The notes under the pieces were generated by a model. That model ran no database searches. It saw only the letters and a program-made list of their open reading frames with translations, and was not told the origin of the DNA. A DNA stretch of 64,000 nucleotides. Source: Puccinia triticina (taxonomy: Eukaryota > Basidiomycota > Pucciniomycetes > Pucciniales > Pucciniaceae). This document shows, in pieces, positions 10,217 to 21,010 of this stretch. How positions within the stretch are numbered: the stretch's first letter is position 1; each line of letters begins with the position of its first letter. A program made the translations under genes and the position numbers. The stretch is from positions 1,116,001-1,180,000 of the forward strand of contig NC_070572.1 of NCBI RefSeq assembly GCF_026914185.1, read 5' to 3'.

Positions 10217-10700
10217 ATGAAAATGGACTTGATGCCCCTTGACTTTTTTCAACTCAAGGAAAGTCACACCGGCAAATACCTAGGTTGCATGGTTCAGTAC
10301 ATATGTAGTAGAGAAATTTGGATTGTAAAACCAAGTGAGCCTTTAATTACACTGCCTATCCATTATCAAATTTCTCACACATTCCCTCTCATCAAACAAA
10401 AAAGATCTGCGGGATTGCTACTGATAATAGGGGTTTCAAAGCTGACCAGATGCGACTTGCATGCACTTTTGCAAGTCTTCTTGAACACTGAGTTGCAAAA
10501 GTGCATGCAAGCCACACTGTACTACAAGGGAGAGGCACAGTGGATATGTTGCTTTGCTCATATCCTCAATCTGGTAGTCAAAGCAATACTTCAACCTTTT
10601 GGTCGTCCAAAAAAGTCTTCCGGTAGTGGTGGCCCACCAGATTCTGATAATTCCAATCACAAAGAGGAACCACAAGATCTTATTGAAAAGTAAGATGTGC
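10217..10700 (+). pseudogene. hAT transposase, N-terminal/central fragment
   Basis: Several frames together give GKYLGCMVQYI, then IATDNRGFKADQMRLACTFA (a hAT motif with the first catalytic Asp), and after a frame change GEAQWICCFAHILNLVVKAI, the conserved C..H segment of rust hAT transposases. A linker rich in S, G and P and an acidic stretch follow. Stops and frameshifts make it non-functional. The continuation lies at 13,258 on the far side of an inserted foldback element. Confidence 0.7.
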
Positions 10701-11552
10701 TCGGACTCTTTGACTTAGATTCACCATGGGAGTTTCCTTGGCACTTGCGTGCAAGTGCCATCTCTGAACTCAGTCATAGATTTGGTTGGATCTCAGTTAG
10801 ATGCTGGTTGGAAGGCAATTTCATGTCTGCCAAAAAGTAATTTTATAAGAACTGGAATCATACCAAATGTGTTGTGCAATGTCTGTGTAAAATGTATGCA
10901 ATACCTATGCTGAAAACCAGGCCAATTTAATGATAAGGTTTACTTGATCCTCAAGCTTGACCCCAAAGTTCCTCATATTTCAATCATCATGATTTTTGAC
11001 CTCTTTGGAAACCCATACCCATCAGGTTTCTCTGAAACAGTTTTTGTATTTATTTTCAGGGCACACACCAAAAAGCTGCCAGTTTTTTTTGAGTTGTTTC
11101 TATTACACATGGTTAAAACTTTGGATGGAGTGTAGTGATACTGTGGGAGGTAGAGTGTGTCCCTAGTACCCCTTGGCGGGTACACAGGCGGGTACCCGTG
11201 GAAGTGTGCAGGTATCTGCCGGGTGCGTGTGTCCAGTCTGGGTCCAAACTCCAGCAGGTACCCACGCACAAATCACCATTCTGCACAGCTCTTCTTGCCC
11301 CTAGTGCCCATTGGCGGGTACTAGGTACCTGTAGGCAGGTACCCATGGAAGTACGCAGGTAACTGCCAGCGGGTGCGGGTGTCCATTCTGGGTCAAAATT
11401 CAGGCAGGTAACCACACCCGCCGCAGGTACCCGGGTGCAAAGTGTCAGCTCTAGTGGGAGGTCTGATTTTGCTCTGGTACTACGGTTTGACTTTGGCACT
11501 GTGGGGCCAACTGTCACAACACCATGTAACCTGTGCCGGTTTCTCCGACACA

Positions 11553-11590
11553 TTGTGTCACACAAACGTACACGCACGCGTTTGTGTGAC
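11553..11590. repeat. Perfect 14-bp-arm hairpin, GTGTCACACAAACG
   Basis: GTGTCACACAAACG is followed after about 10 nt by its exact inverse CGTTTGTGTGACAC. Half-copies, GTGTCACACAAA, recur at about 11,941 and 12,204. It could be a terminator-like or replication-stalling hairpin or the remnant of a small element; function unknown. Confidence 0.6.
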
Positions 11591-12243
11591 ACGTAGACCA
11601 TCTCCCAGCCATGTCATGCCAAGGATGAGTGCCCTGCAATCCCAGGGGCAAATTAGCTGAATCCTTCAATAATTGTACAGTGACCCCGCCATGTAAGCAT
11701 ACATGTTGTAAGCATAATTTGCTGTAAGCATAGGATTTCCGTCCACCATCTTTGGTTACCGCAAATTTGATTCTTTTTATGCATAATGCATATTGCATTA
11801 TCTGACTTTCATCCATCAGTACAGAAATCCTGTTGAGGAGATTTTCTGAATTCATTCACAAACACTGGGTAATCTGTGGCTCCCCTGGACTTGTCCCAGA
11901 ATTCTAACTCCCTTGGGAAAAAATTTAGCAGCTGAAGAATGTGTCACACAAATTTTCACATGTGCGCTGGTGTGTCACATTTTTCATCACTGAGCCAAGT
12001 GATGCCAACCTGAGTGCTTGTGCGGAGCCAGGGGCTTAGGCCAACCCTTCAAAAATTGTTTATAACATTCAGCCATATGTACACAAATGATTTTGGTGAT
12101 AGTTTCTGAAGTCATACACAACTCCTAATTAATATGAAGTTTTTTCCAATGTACTTTTCCCAGAACTTCAAATATTTTGTGAAAAAATTCAACAACTAAA
12201 GAGTGTGTCACACAAACTCACATGTGTATCAACGGTGAAACAG

Positions 12244-12640
12244 ATGTCATACAATGCGATATTCCACATTTATTGGTATTGCATTGTTGGGGCGATGCAC
12301 CATATTGCTAATCTGCTGTATTGCATTGCAAAACCAATGCATCGCATTGGCATTGCATCACTTGATCGACACAGCGGGTGAGAAAACCTTGCATTGCATT
12401 GTAGAGACAATGCAATGCAATGCAACCAATATAGGCGCAGATATACCAATAAATATTGGTATCACATCTATTGGCATTGCATCAGTTAAACCAATGCACA
12501 TCCAACAAAAAGCCTGTATTGCAACGCTCAAGCAATGCGCTTTGAACAATGCATATTGCATCGGCCTTCCAAGACAATGTGATTCAATGCACAGTATTGG
12601 GAGGTATTGTTGATGCAATATGGCCCAATATCAATGCGCG
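12244..12640. repeat. Island of the word CAATGCAATG / CATTGCATTG
   Basis: Both orientations of CAATGC (TTGCATTGCATTG near 12,393; CAATGCAATGCAATGC near 12,410; ATATTGGTAT / ATACCAATA) are spread through about 400 bp, so the region is strongly self-complementary. It occupies part of the loop of the 1.9-kb foldback element. Same architecture as the TAGCG and GTCC islands with a different word. Confidence 0.65.
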
Positions 12641-13257
12641 CATCGTATCTGTGGCACTGTTGTGTGTATCTTTTTGTGTACCATTAGAATTTCTGGGATT
12701 TATGATAAACACATTATAGAATGAAATATATAAAGCTGGCACTTTGCACCTGGGTACCCGCAGCGGGTGCAGGTACCTTCCTGAAGTTTGACCCAGAATG
12801 GACACCCGCACCTGCTGGCTGTTACCTGTGTACTTCCATGGGTACCCACCCGTACAGGTACCTAGTACCTGCCAATGGGCACTAGGGGCAAGCAGAGCTG
12901 TGCAGAATGGCAATTTGTGCGCAGGTACCTGCCTGAATTTGGAACCAGACTGGACACCCACACCCGCACCCGGCAGATACCTGCGCACTTCCACAGGTAC
13001 CCGCCTGTGGGTGCCAAGTACCCGCCAACAGATGCAGCTCTGGAAATATATATGATTCCCGTGGTACATAAATACCTTGTTTCTTCCAAGTATTTGATAT
13101 TGCCTTGCAAGGTAGTTGAAAATGTGTTCTCAAATAGTTCCAGTAATAGCTAGAGTCAAGTTGGAGCTGGTTTTCAATTGAATTCAACTCCTTTACAAAG
13201 TGCCTTCAGCTCAATTGAGCAAAGTTAAAGATAAATTCATCATTAATTCAGCATACA

Positions 13258-14480
13258 TTGAGGCTCAAGTTGCAGGATATATCTAACAGGGTTCTTAAAC
13301 AATATTGTGCAATGGCACTTGCACGCAAGTGCCAAGCAAACTCACATGGTGATTGGAAATCATCTGATCATCACCCTATGCATTACTTTATGTCACGTTT
13401 TGATCAAGAAGCAATCAATACTGAATCAGAGGATGAAAACGAGCTCGCAATTGGAAACAAGGCAGCCAAGCGCGAATTGACAGCCAACAATGAGCTCACC
13501 CTTGCCAATATTAATGATCTTGAAGAGGAAGAAAATGCTGACATTTATACTACCAGCTTGTGTTGTGGTACCCTTGCAAAGGTAATTTATTTTATTTTCT
13601 CTCAATGATTTTTCTATTTGGTTTGCACTGACATTGCATGTTGATTATTCTTCTAGTTTTGTGCAATTGCTACCAAACTGGAAAATTCCCCAAACTCCAA
13701 GGTCAAGTTCCTGGAGTTATGTTGAGAAAACAAATATGAGAAACCTCACAATATTGAGTGTGATGTTCCAACTCGCTGGAATTCAACTTATAGGCAAATC
13801 AAAAGCATAGTCAGATGTGAGAAGGCAATGTGAGCTTATTCTTCTCAAATAGGCTCATCAATTTGATTGCACTGACATTTTGTTTCAAGTATGGTGTGTC
13901 AACGGGACAAGCAGTATGGGTGTGTCAACGGGACAAGCAGTATGGAGCTCCCCGCAGGTCCCATATCATCCAGTCCAATGTCAACTTGGCACAAGACCTA
14001 CTGCAGGTTCTTGAGCCGTTCTATGAATTCACCCTTCAGGTATCTACAAAGGCCTCAGCTCGAGTCTCTGAGGTTGTTGTTATGATTGATCAAATCACCG
14101 CCAGCCTATCAAACGTGATTGCAAATGAGAACGATTGTTACCCGCCTGCTTTACAGAACACTTGCCGGACCGGGGTTCTGATCACCAACAAGTATTACTC
14201 ACTCCCCAATTGTTTGCCTATTTACAGTATCCCAATGGGTGAGCATTTCATTTGATACACCTCATGCTATTGGTGTACTAACTTGAACCTCTCTGGAGAA
14301 AATCAAGTTCTGCACCCATCACTTAAAGATGAATACTTCAAGCTGGCAATTAAATGGCCCAAGGTGTGGATTCAAGAGGCAATTGATCTTACTCGTACAA
14401 TGTACAATAACTGGTATAGGCCAAAGCAGGCCACCTCAGCCCCAACATCATTGAACAAAGGCCCTCCAAAGGTAAGTCAT
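13258..14480 (+). pseudogene. hAT transposase, C-terminal part, broken
   Basis: Pieces in successive frames show an acidic linker, then FCAIATKLENSPNSKVKFLELC, CDVPTRWNSTYRQIKSIVRC (the conserved RWNST segment), LEPFYEFTLQVSTKASARVS, YPPALQNTC..ITNKYYSL and LHPSLKDEYFKLAIKWPKVW, all typical of hAT transposases of basidiomycetes. Stops and frameshifts lie between them. A 26-bp tandem duplication (GTGTGTCAACGGGACAAGC units at about 13,893 and 13,919) is a local slip. The dimerisation domain is not seen, and the DIRS-like element starts about 90 bp after the last match. Confidence 0.75.
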
Positions 14481-15892
14481 AACCGGATTGTACAACATAT
14501 GTACAATATCAGAACTGACCAACCTAATCTCCCAGAAGCAAACGGGGGTCCTGGTAGGTCTAGGAGAATGTCAGCCTTAGAGTCAACACAGTTGACCTAA
14601 AACTGCCTTTTATCTCCATTTTATACCTAAATGTGCTCATATCTTTTTAACCTCAAGACATAACATTGTTTTGACTTCAGATTCTGATTTCTCATGCAAT
14701 TTTGACCCTAGTGTTCACAGATCACTTTACAATATCTCTATTCCTTCATAGAGTTTGTGGTTTGTGACACACATGCACAGGAGCGCCGTGTAGTCGCGCC
14801 TGAGCGCTCCCAACCACATGTACATGTGTTATTATGTCATCGAACTTTGAATTTTTTTGAAGTCAGGATCCCCCATGCAGCTGGAGGATCCACAGACTTC
14901 AGACACCCAGAACCACACCTGTAGATAGCCCAGGATCACCACCAAAGATGTGAGCCTGTGTCTCTTATGTGACAGCAGGACACAAGGAGCAGGACACAAG
15001 AAAAATGGGTGGGCACTGCTTGGATTTCTTGGGATAAAGAAATAACAAACAGTAAGAGAAAAAGAGAGAGAGAGAAAGAGATGATCTGAGAGATGTATTC
15101 AAGGTTCTGTAGACCTGTAGGTGGGAACTAACATCCACTAGCAATGCTACTCCTTAAGGGAGTGCTGCCAAGCTGTGCCAGAGATTGCAACAGCCTCTTC
15201 TCACAATGGAAACGTGGAAGGTATCTGAATTAGACAAGTCTAATCAGCCACAATTTTTTAGACTTCTCTGTGGATAGTCAAGGTTCTTTAAAGGGAAACC
15301 TATGTGGTTTGTTACTGACAAAAACCACAGAAAAAGAAGGATATGAAGTGATTTGATCCTTGTCCAATTAACTGGCACTACTAGGTGTTTGTGGGCCTGT
15401 GAGTGACTGTGACTCACTGGCCTATGGCTGTTTACTCTTTCAGCGCAGTAGGAATGATGTTATTCATTTCTCTACGCCTAGGATGGCCCGGGAGTTATTC
15501 CGATAACTCCCCAAGTCATCCAGAGTTCGGGAAAAGGGGACAAGAGGTCTCTCCTTCCTTTCCTTCCCTGTTCCCTTCTCCCCTGCCTCCCTTGCGGGTG
15601 GCTGGGAACGGGTATGGAAAGTGGAGGGGTATGAAGACGCGCCGGCGTATCTTTCTTAGCGCGGTGTGTCTCCTCCCTAAGAACCTCTTCACAGGAAGGT
15701 CTGAGCCCGACCCATAACTCCAGGGCCTGGAGCCAGCTCAGACCAACCTATCCCCTATCCCTTCGCTCTGGTGATCCACTCTGAGCCTAGCCCACAACTC
15801 CAGGGCCTCGCGGTGCCTCTTGCCGGACGGCCGCGCGACACGTAGGGACCGTGGATATACAATTTGATCCTAATTGCATTGTTAGCCCGGGT

Positions 15893-17656
15893 CTACTCTG
15901 CTTCTGTCACTTGTTCTATCAAATCTTCTAGGTCTTGTGGCACCTCGATGCGTAGCTGATCCCTGTTCCAATGGCCTTCCCTGAGGCCTCTTGAAAGGGT
16001 GTCCGCCCTGTTCTCCGCGGAAGTTACCCGCTTCGCCACCAAATTTATCTCCTGTTCAATCAACACCTTCTGCATCTTCTTCCACTCGTTGTTGACAAAC
16101 TTGTCCTTGGATTTCCTTTTGAGGATCACGCTTTCGGTTGTGGTGTTATCGGTCCAAACGATGAAGTTCTTCCCTCTCCTTGCGCCTAGTTTCAGCAGCA
16201 TAACCAGCCCTAATCGTACCGCAACCGTTTCAAGCCGAGAGATCCGTTCCTCCTCTACTTCTCCCGCCAAGTCTTTGTCCAGAATTACCAGGGATCGGAG
16301 CCGGAACTGTGCCCATCGTCTACCGATCAATACCCCGATGCCGTAACTGGTTGATGCATCTCCGACCCATCCAATTTCCGTTAGTTCTTGTCTTGGGATT
16401 AGCCTAGTTGGGGTGAAGTTCTTGAGGGTCGTCAGCCAGGTGTGGAGGTCTTCCTCTGCGTCTTTCGGGATTGGGCGCTTCCTTTCTTTATGTACCCAGT
16501 CTTGTAACCATCGGTAAATGCTACACAAGTAGCACCTTAGTTGCGGAAGGATATATGAGACGTGGTTTAGGCGGCCCGCGATTACTTCCACCTCCCCGTA
16601 GGAGAAGTCCGCTCCAATCTCCTGGAAATGTTGTACCTGTGTGAGGCGTTTCGCCAATTTTCCTTCCGGTAGCCTGACCGTTTTGTCAGTGCCGTTCCAA
16701 ATGAATCCGAGGTACTTCTGTTCCGTGAGGAATGGTGAGTACTTTTCTGTGTTAGTCTTCACTCCTAGTTCATCTGACCGTTTGACTACATCCGTCATGA
16801 GTGTCTCTGAGACTCTGCTTTTCACAAAGAGGTTGTCGTCAACCCATCTGAAAACATTCAAAACGTCAAATTCAGCTAGCATTATTTTCTTCCACGCATC
16901 TGCCGGCTGTCCAAAGGAGCCGCACCCCGCAACCCCTCCAAAGGTTATTCTCGTGTCCAGTAATAATTTATCGTTGAAGTCTCGGATCATCAGGAAGGGC
17001 CATTGGTGGGGCGCTGTCGGTATTTGACGGTAGGCTTTCTCCCAATCAAAAAGGGCTAAAAGCACCGGCTCTTTGACGTTCTTAAGGAAGCTGGCGACGG
17101 TGTTGAAGTCGTCCCAGGTCGTTTCGAAATCCTTTGCGGCCACGAAAGAATTTACGGATGGGGTTCTGTCTTTCCCACGCGGGAATGATAGGTCGCTGAT
17201 TGGCCTTAGCGATCCGTCTCCGTTTATCACCACTCCCAGTGGATTGGACCTGAAGAAATCAAATTTCTTTGCCACCTCTTCGTAAGAAAATGGTCCATAC
17301 ATCCGTTTCTCTGCGAGCTCCTTTTTGATGGATTTTTCTATCTTCTCCTTGGCCATCAGAGCGGACGCGTGGTTTGGAGGGGTGTAGTGGCTTAAGCTTC
17401 CTAGACGATGGTCCGGGATTCCTTGGTCGAAGCCGTTCCGGAATCCATCCAGCACATCTTGAAACTCTGGCAGCAAGCCTGCTTTTTCTAGGGCCGCTTT
17501 CCACGCCGTGACATTCATCTCACATGACACACCCGCTGGCCAGCTTCCGCTGCCCTTTCTTAGATGAGTGGACTTGGGGTTAGCGGTTTGGGAGGGTGTC
17601 TCTCCCTCTAGCTTCGCCTGCAGCTGGACCCGTGAGCCTGGACTGTTTTGGGACAC
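15893..17656 (-). CDS. Reverse transcriptase-RNase H polyprotein (DIRS-like)
   Basis: Uninterrupted 587-codon frame. RT motifs in order: SLRPISDLSFPRG (about residue 149), LFDWEKAYRQIP (about 200), ITFGGVAGCGSFGQPADAW (about 239), the catalytic box RWVDDNLFV (about 272) and KYLGFIWN (about 314). RNase H follows with GDAS (about 424), ETVAV, WTDN (about 505) and NRADTLSRG near the C-terminus, so D-E-D-D are all present. The VDD box and the short RT-RH layout without integrase or protease match DIRS/Ngaro-type rather than Gypsy or Copia elements. It would copy element RNA in the cytoplasm or nucleus. Intactness suggests recent activity or selection. The true start may lie further upstream by frameshift from gag. 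Confidence 0.75.
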   Translation of the reverse strand: MSQNSPGSRVQLQAKLEGETPSQTANPKSTHLRKGSGSWPAGVSCEMNVTAWKAALEKAGLLPEFQDVLDGFRNGFDQGIPDHRLGSLSHYTPPNHASALMAKEKIEKSIKKELAEKRMYGPFSYEEVAKKFDFFRSNPLGVVINGDGSLRPISDLSFPRGKDRTPSVNSFVAAKDFETTWDDFNTVASFLKNVKEPVLLALFDWEKAYRQIPTAPHQWPFLMIRDFNDKLLLDTRITFGGVAGCGSFGQPADAWKKIMLAEFDVLNVFRWVDDNLFVKSRVSETLMTDVVKRSDELGVKTNTEKYSPFLTEQKYLGFIWNGTDKTVRLPEGKLAKRLTQVQHFQEIGADFSYGEVEVIAGRLNHVSYILPQLRCYLCSIYRWLQDWVHKERKRPIPKDAEEDLHTWLTTLKNFTPTRLIPRQELTEIGWVGDASTSYGIGVLIGRRWAQFRLRSLVILDKDLAGEVEEERISRLETVAVRLGLVMLLKLGARRGKNFIVWTDNTTTESVILKRKSKDKFVNNEWKKMQKVLIEQEINLVAKRVTSAENRADTLSRGLREGHWNRDQLRIEVPQDLEDLIEQVTEAE

Positions 17657-17790
17657 AGACGTTCCTAAGTCAGATACTCCTGTTCTTAACGCTCACAACA
17701 TTGCCTCTTATCCACTTATTCCATTCCTTAAACCAGGGGGGGGCATGACAAAAAATAAAAACAAAGGAAGAGAAATTTTCTAAACGCTAA

Positions 17791-19550
17791 CTAATGATTC
17801 TTCCCTTTCCCTGCACCTCCACTCCCGCTCCCTCCTCCATTTGCGCCAACTCCATTGTTTCCCCACGGTGCGCCCCCTGTGTCTCTATCGCCTCCACCAG
17901 CTCCCCATCTCGCTCCTTTGTGGCCGCCTTGTCTCGCCTGGTGATCTTTAGCCCCGCTTGGGCCTTTTGGTGTCTCCGGCCCCGGCTTCAGATGGTTCAT
18001 TGAGGTTCTTGTCATTGGTTGTTGAAGGTGGAGCGGGGTGCGCCCGTGTTGTTCGTCCTTCTTGGCCGGGAGTTGTCCAGTTGTTGGGTCCCAACCAAAT
18101 CGACATCCTCCGGGCGCATAGGGGTTATCCTCATACTCTGCCTCTCCGAATCTAACCGCTTTGGCGTGCGCGGTCAAGGCGATCTCTCTTCTGAAAACCG
18201 AGATATTGGCCACTGACAAGGAGCCGTTCGGCATTGGGACCCTGTGCGTCAAGGCGTTTGTCCTAACATGGATGTCGTAGCGAAGGGCCGTCATGAAACC
18301 TTCTCTTCGGATGATTCCATCCGTGTTCTGCTTGTGCGCTACTAGCCAGGCCGCCAGATTCGCGTGTGTAGGGATCTTACGGACCGCCGCTAAGAAGCCT
18401 TGATGGTTCACAGACCATTCTTGATATGTCTGTGTATATTCGCTCGGGTAGGGGTATCCCGTGTACCTATCCTTGTCCCCTGACTCCGACTTTACCCGCT
18501 TCTCCGCTGAATACAGGATCGCCTTGCCTTGCCATTCTTCGTTGAAGATCGTCAGGGGGAGTGGTGCTCTGAATTCGACTAGGTTTTGTTGAAAAAACGG
18601 TGTGAGACCCAGGTCGTCATTCGTGGGGATGGCGTCGTTATCGAAGAGGACGGCTGATGCCCCGGTTTGACGCGAGGCGCCTATCATCTCGTCATAGCTC
18701 CTAGTCTTGGTCGGGGCAGACGGGATTGGGGTCGGGATGTTGATTCCAGGGATCGCTAAGAAACCGCTCGGGGTGCTGTCGGTAGGTCGCGAAGGGAGGG
18801 CTGGCAATGGTTGGATGGGATGTGAAGGAGGGAGGGGATTGTATGCCGGTGTTGCAATCTTCGGCTCGGCGCTCGCTTGATTGCCCGCGTGTCCCACTAT
18901 AACCTTCCCAAGGCCTCAGCAGATTTGAAAGAAAATCTCTGATTGCGTTGCCTGACCCCTCGCTTCTGCCGTCTTTGCCCTCCCCAACATTTCGAGCATC
19001 GCATCCTGAAGGTCGAGGGTCCTTTGTTCTGCCGACCGTGGCTCTGTTGCGGCATCTCTCCCCTTTGCTGGACCTCCTGCTAAACGGTGTAAGCGTTGCA
19101 GTTGTCTCAGCATTCCGATCTCCTACTTGTCCACTTCTGCCAGCTTCCTTACTTACCTAGACCAATCCGTGCCGAGTCCCCCTCTAGCCCCCCTCCTGAC
19201 AAATCTATTCCCTCTTTCTCTCCATTCTTCCCCCCTGACCCTGCCTCCTCGATCTCCTCCAACCTCCCCGCTACTTCCTCTTCAACCTCCTCCGGTGCTT
19301 GCGACGTAGAGCGAGTCGCGATCTTCCTCGTCGGCCCTTTTGGTACAGTCACCTTCTTTTGTTTCTTTGCCGCCGGGGTCTTTGATGGTGGGATCGGCTG
19401 TTCAATCGGCCCTTGTATCTCGTCTTCATCTTGAGACTGCTTGGGTCCTCCTGATGCTCCTTGCTCCTGCGTCCCCTCTCCTTCCGTATCTATCCCCGCT
19501 GCTTGTTTCACGGCCGCTGTGGTTTCTGAGACTGAGAGTAGATTAAACAT
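17791..19550 (-). pseudogene. gag-like protein of the DIRS-like element, interrupted
   Basis: The frame begins at 19550 (MFNLLSVSETTAAV..) with an acidic, Pro/Lys-rich region up to about 19,150. It then shifts by one frame to 19113-18916, where a helical stretch (TLDLQDAMLEMLGRAKTAEA) lies. A TGA at 18916-18918 stops it, but the same frame continues from 18915 to 17791 through a conserved gag-like core (CRFGWDPTTGQLP near the end) and a Gly-rich basic tail. A CGA to TGA change would explain the stop. No zinc knuckle is seen. The gag would package element RNA; this copy is disabled. Confidence 0.55.
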
Positions 19551-20414
19551 TTTGTTAGTTTAAGGCTGCTTCGCTAATCTTCTTCAGGCAAAAAATTTTA
19601 TCCCGTTTCGGCGATAAACCAGCGGCGAGTCGTGATCTGGGAAATTCGGTGATTTCGCGGTTCCGAGTCAGGTGCTGCTACCCGTTACCGGTTGCTCCGG
19701 GACAAACTAGGTTTCGGCCCGCTGCTGCGACTCTTGCTGCGGGGCGCGGACATCCTTGAGGTTGGCCGCTCTCTGTTGCCGCGCCTTAGCGCGGTGTACT
19801 TCCTATCCGTTAGCGTGTCTTGGACTCTGCCCACATCCCGCTGCGCTCCCTGTAAGCGGCCAAGAGTAGATGTCTAGAGGTATATGTACCTGTGATCAAA
19901 GAGGAGAGAAACAAACAAGAGAGGAGAGAAAGCAGTCAAAGAGACAGAGAGGAACTCCTCTGAGATAATCAAGGTTCAATGAAAAGGGTACTAACTGTCA
20001 ATATTCCTGTTGGTGATACTGGGAGTGTAGTGGCCTTGTTCTGGTGATCCTGGGTTGTCTGGAGGTGTGGTTCTGGTCTGCTGAAGTCTGTAGATCCTCC
20101 TCAGGCAAGGGGGATCCTGACTTCGAAAATTTTCACAGTTTGCTTATGTAATTACATATGTACATGTGGTTTGGTGTGCCTGGTAGCGCTGACACGTCAC
20201 AACTGCGCATGCGCGCCACAACTCAAGAACTCAGGGAAGGAGTAGAGTTACAGAGAATTGGTAAGTTGTAACTAGGGTTAAAATTGCATGAGGAAACAGA
20301 ATATGAAGTCAAAACAAGGATATCTCTTAAAATGAAAAAGATATGAAGTAATTCATATGTAAAAAGTAGAAAAAGGCAGACTTTAGGTCAGCTGTGTTGA
20401 CTCTAAGGCTGACA

Positions 20415-21010
20415 AAAGAGGATACCATGCTCCCAGTATACCTACCGTCACAGGCAGCCAGGATATTGACAGTAATTATCACTCTTTCACTGAACCTTGA
20501 CTATCTCAGAGGTAGAACTCTGTGTCTCTTGATTGCTCTCTCCTTCTGCTTGCTTTTGCCCAATCTTTGATCACAGGTCTGCACCTATCTTGACATCATC
20601 AACCAAAGGATTCTGCTGCATCATACCCTTCTTTTTCTGTGGTTTTTGTAAGAAACAAACCACATAGGTTTCCCTTCAAAGAACCTTGACTATCCAGAAG
20701 GAAGCTAAAAAATTGTGGCTGGATTAAACTTGTCTAATCCAGAAGCCCTCCACGTTTCTTTGGTGAGAGGAGGCTGTTGCACTCTCTATCACAGCTTGGC
20801 AGCACTCTTCTAAAGAGGTAGCATTGCCAGTGGACGTGCATTCCCACCAGAATAACCTTGAATATCTGCTTATCTTGATCCTGCTCAGTCTCTTTCTCTC
20901 TTTCTCTCTCTCTCTCATATTTGTATTTTCTTTATCCAAAGAAATCCAAATATTCCCCCCTCTTTTCTTGTGTCCTGCTGTCACTATAGAGACTCAGGCT
21001 CACAGAGCAG
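20415..21010 (-). repeat. Repeat family shared with 14.96-15.35 kb and 37.16-37.88 kb
   Basis: In reverse orientation this segment carries, in order, a GA-rich tract, an AGTGCTGCCAAGCTGTG block, AACCTATGTGGTTTGTTTC, a CTCTGAGATAGTCAAGGTTC block and GTGACGGTAGGTATACTGGG. The first blocks recur in plus orientation at about 14,960-15,350 and the later ones at 37,157-37,876. Together with the element ends they form permuted inverted blocks on both sides of the DIRS-like element. Probably long terminal sequence of the same or a related element. Confidence 0.5.

Larger units (their letters stand above)
11158..13043. mobile_element. 1.9-kb foldback element with 300-bp GGTACC-rich arms
   Basis: The left arm (11,158-11,454) and right arm (12,734-13,043) are inverted copies of each other. 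Both carry many GGTACC, GCAGGTACC and GGGTACCCGC words, plus shared segments such as GCCCCTAGTGCCCATTGGC and TCCATTCTGGGTC. The end GCACTTTGCACC next to GGGTACCCGC recurs at 42,312, and AGTGCCATCTCTA at 41,790, so this is one family. It sits inside the hAT transposase. Confidence 0.7.
14569..20414 (-). mobile_element. DIRS-like retroelement with inverted terminal blocks
   Basis: The left tip TGTCAGCCTTAGAGTCAACA and the right tip TGTTGACTCTAAGGCTGACA are inverted copies. Similarity extends about 380 bp (shared ACCACATGTACAT.., GTCAGGATCCCCC.., CCAGGATCACCA). Between them are a broken gag frame and an intact RT-RNase H frame, both minus strand. DIRS elements have inverted terminal repeats and replicate through a circle, using a tyrosine recombinase. 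No recombinase frame is visible in the 1.3 kb left of the RT, so this copy is probably non-autonomous. CTTAGCGCGGTGT occurs in the same orientation near both ends (about 15,655 and 19,786), perhaps part of split or circle-junction repeats. Confidence 0.65.

Noticed and set aside
19137..19156. Intron joining the two gag frames (GTAAGT donor)
   Set aside because: The only in-phase acceptor gives a 20-nt intron; a frameshift mutation is simpler.
17568..19434. Plus-strand frames in the DIRS-like element
   Set aside because: They are mirror frames of gag and RT and contain no recognisable domain; none resembles a tyrosine recombinase.
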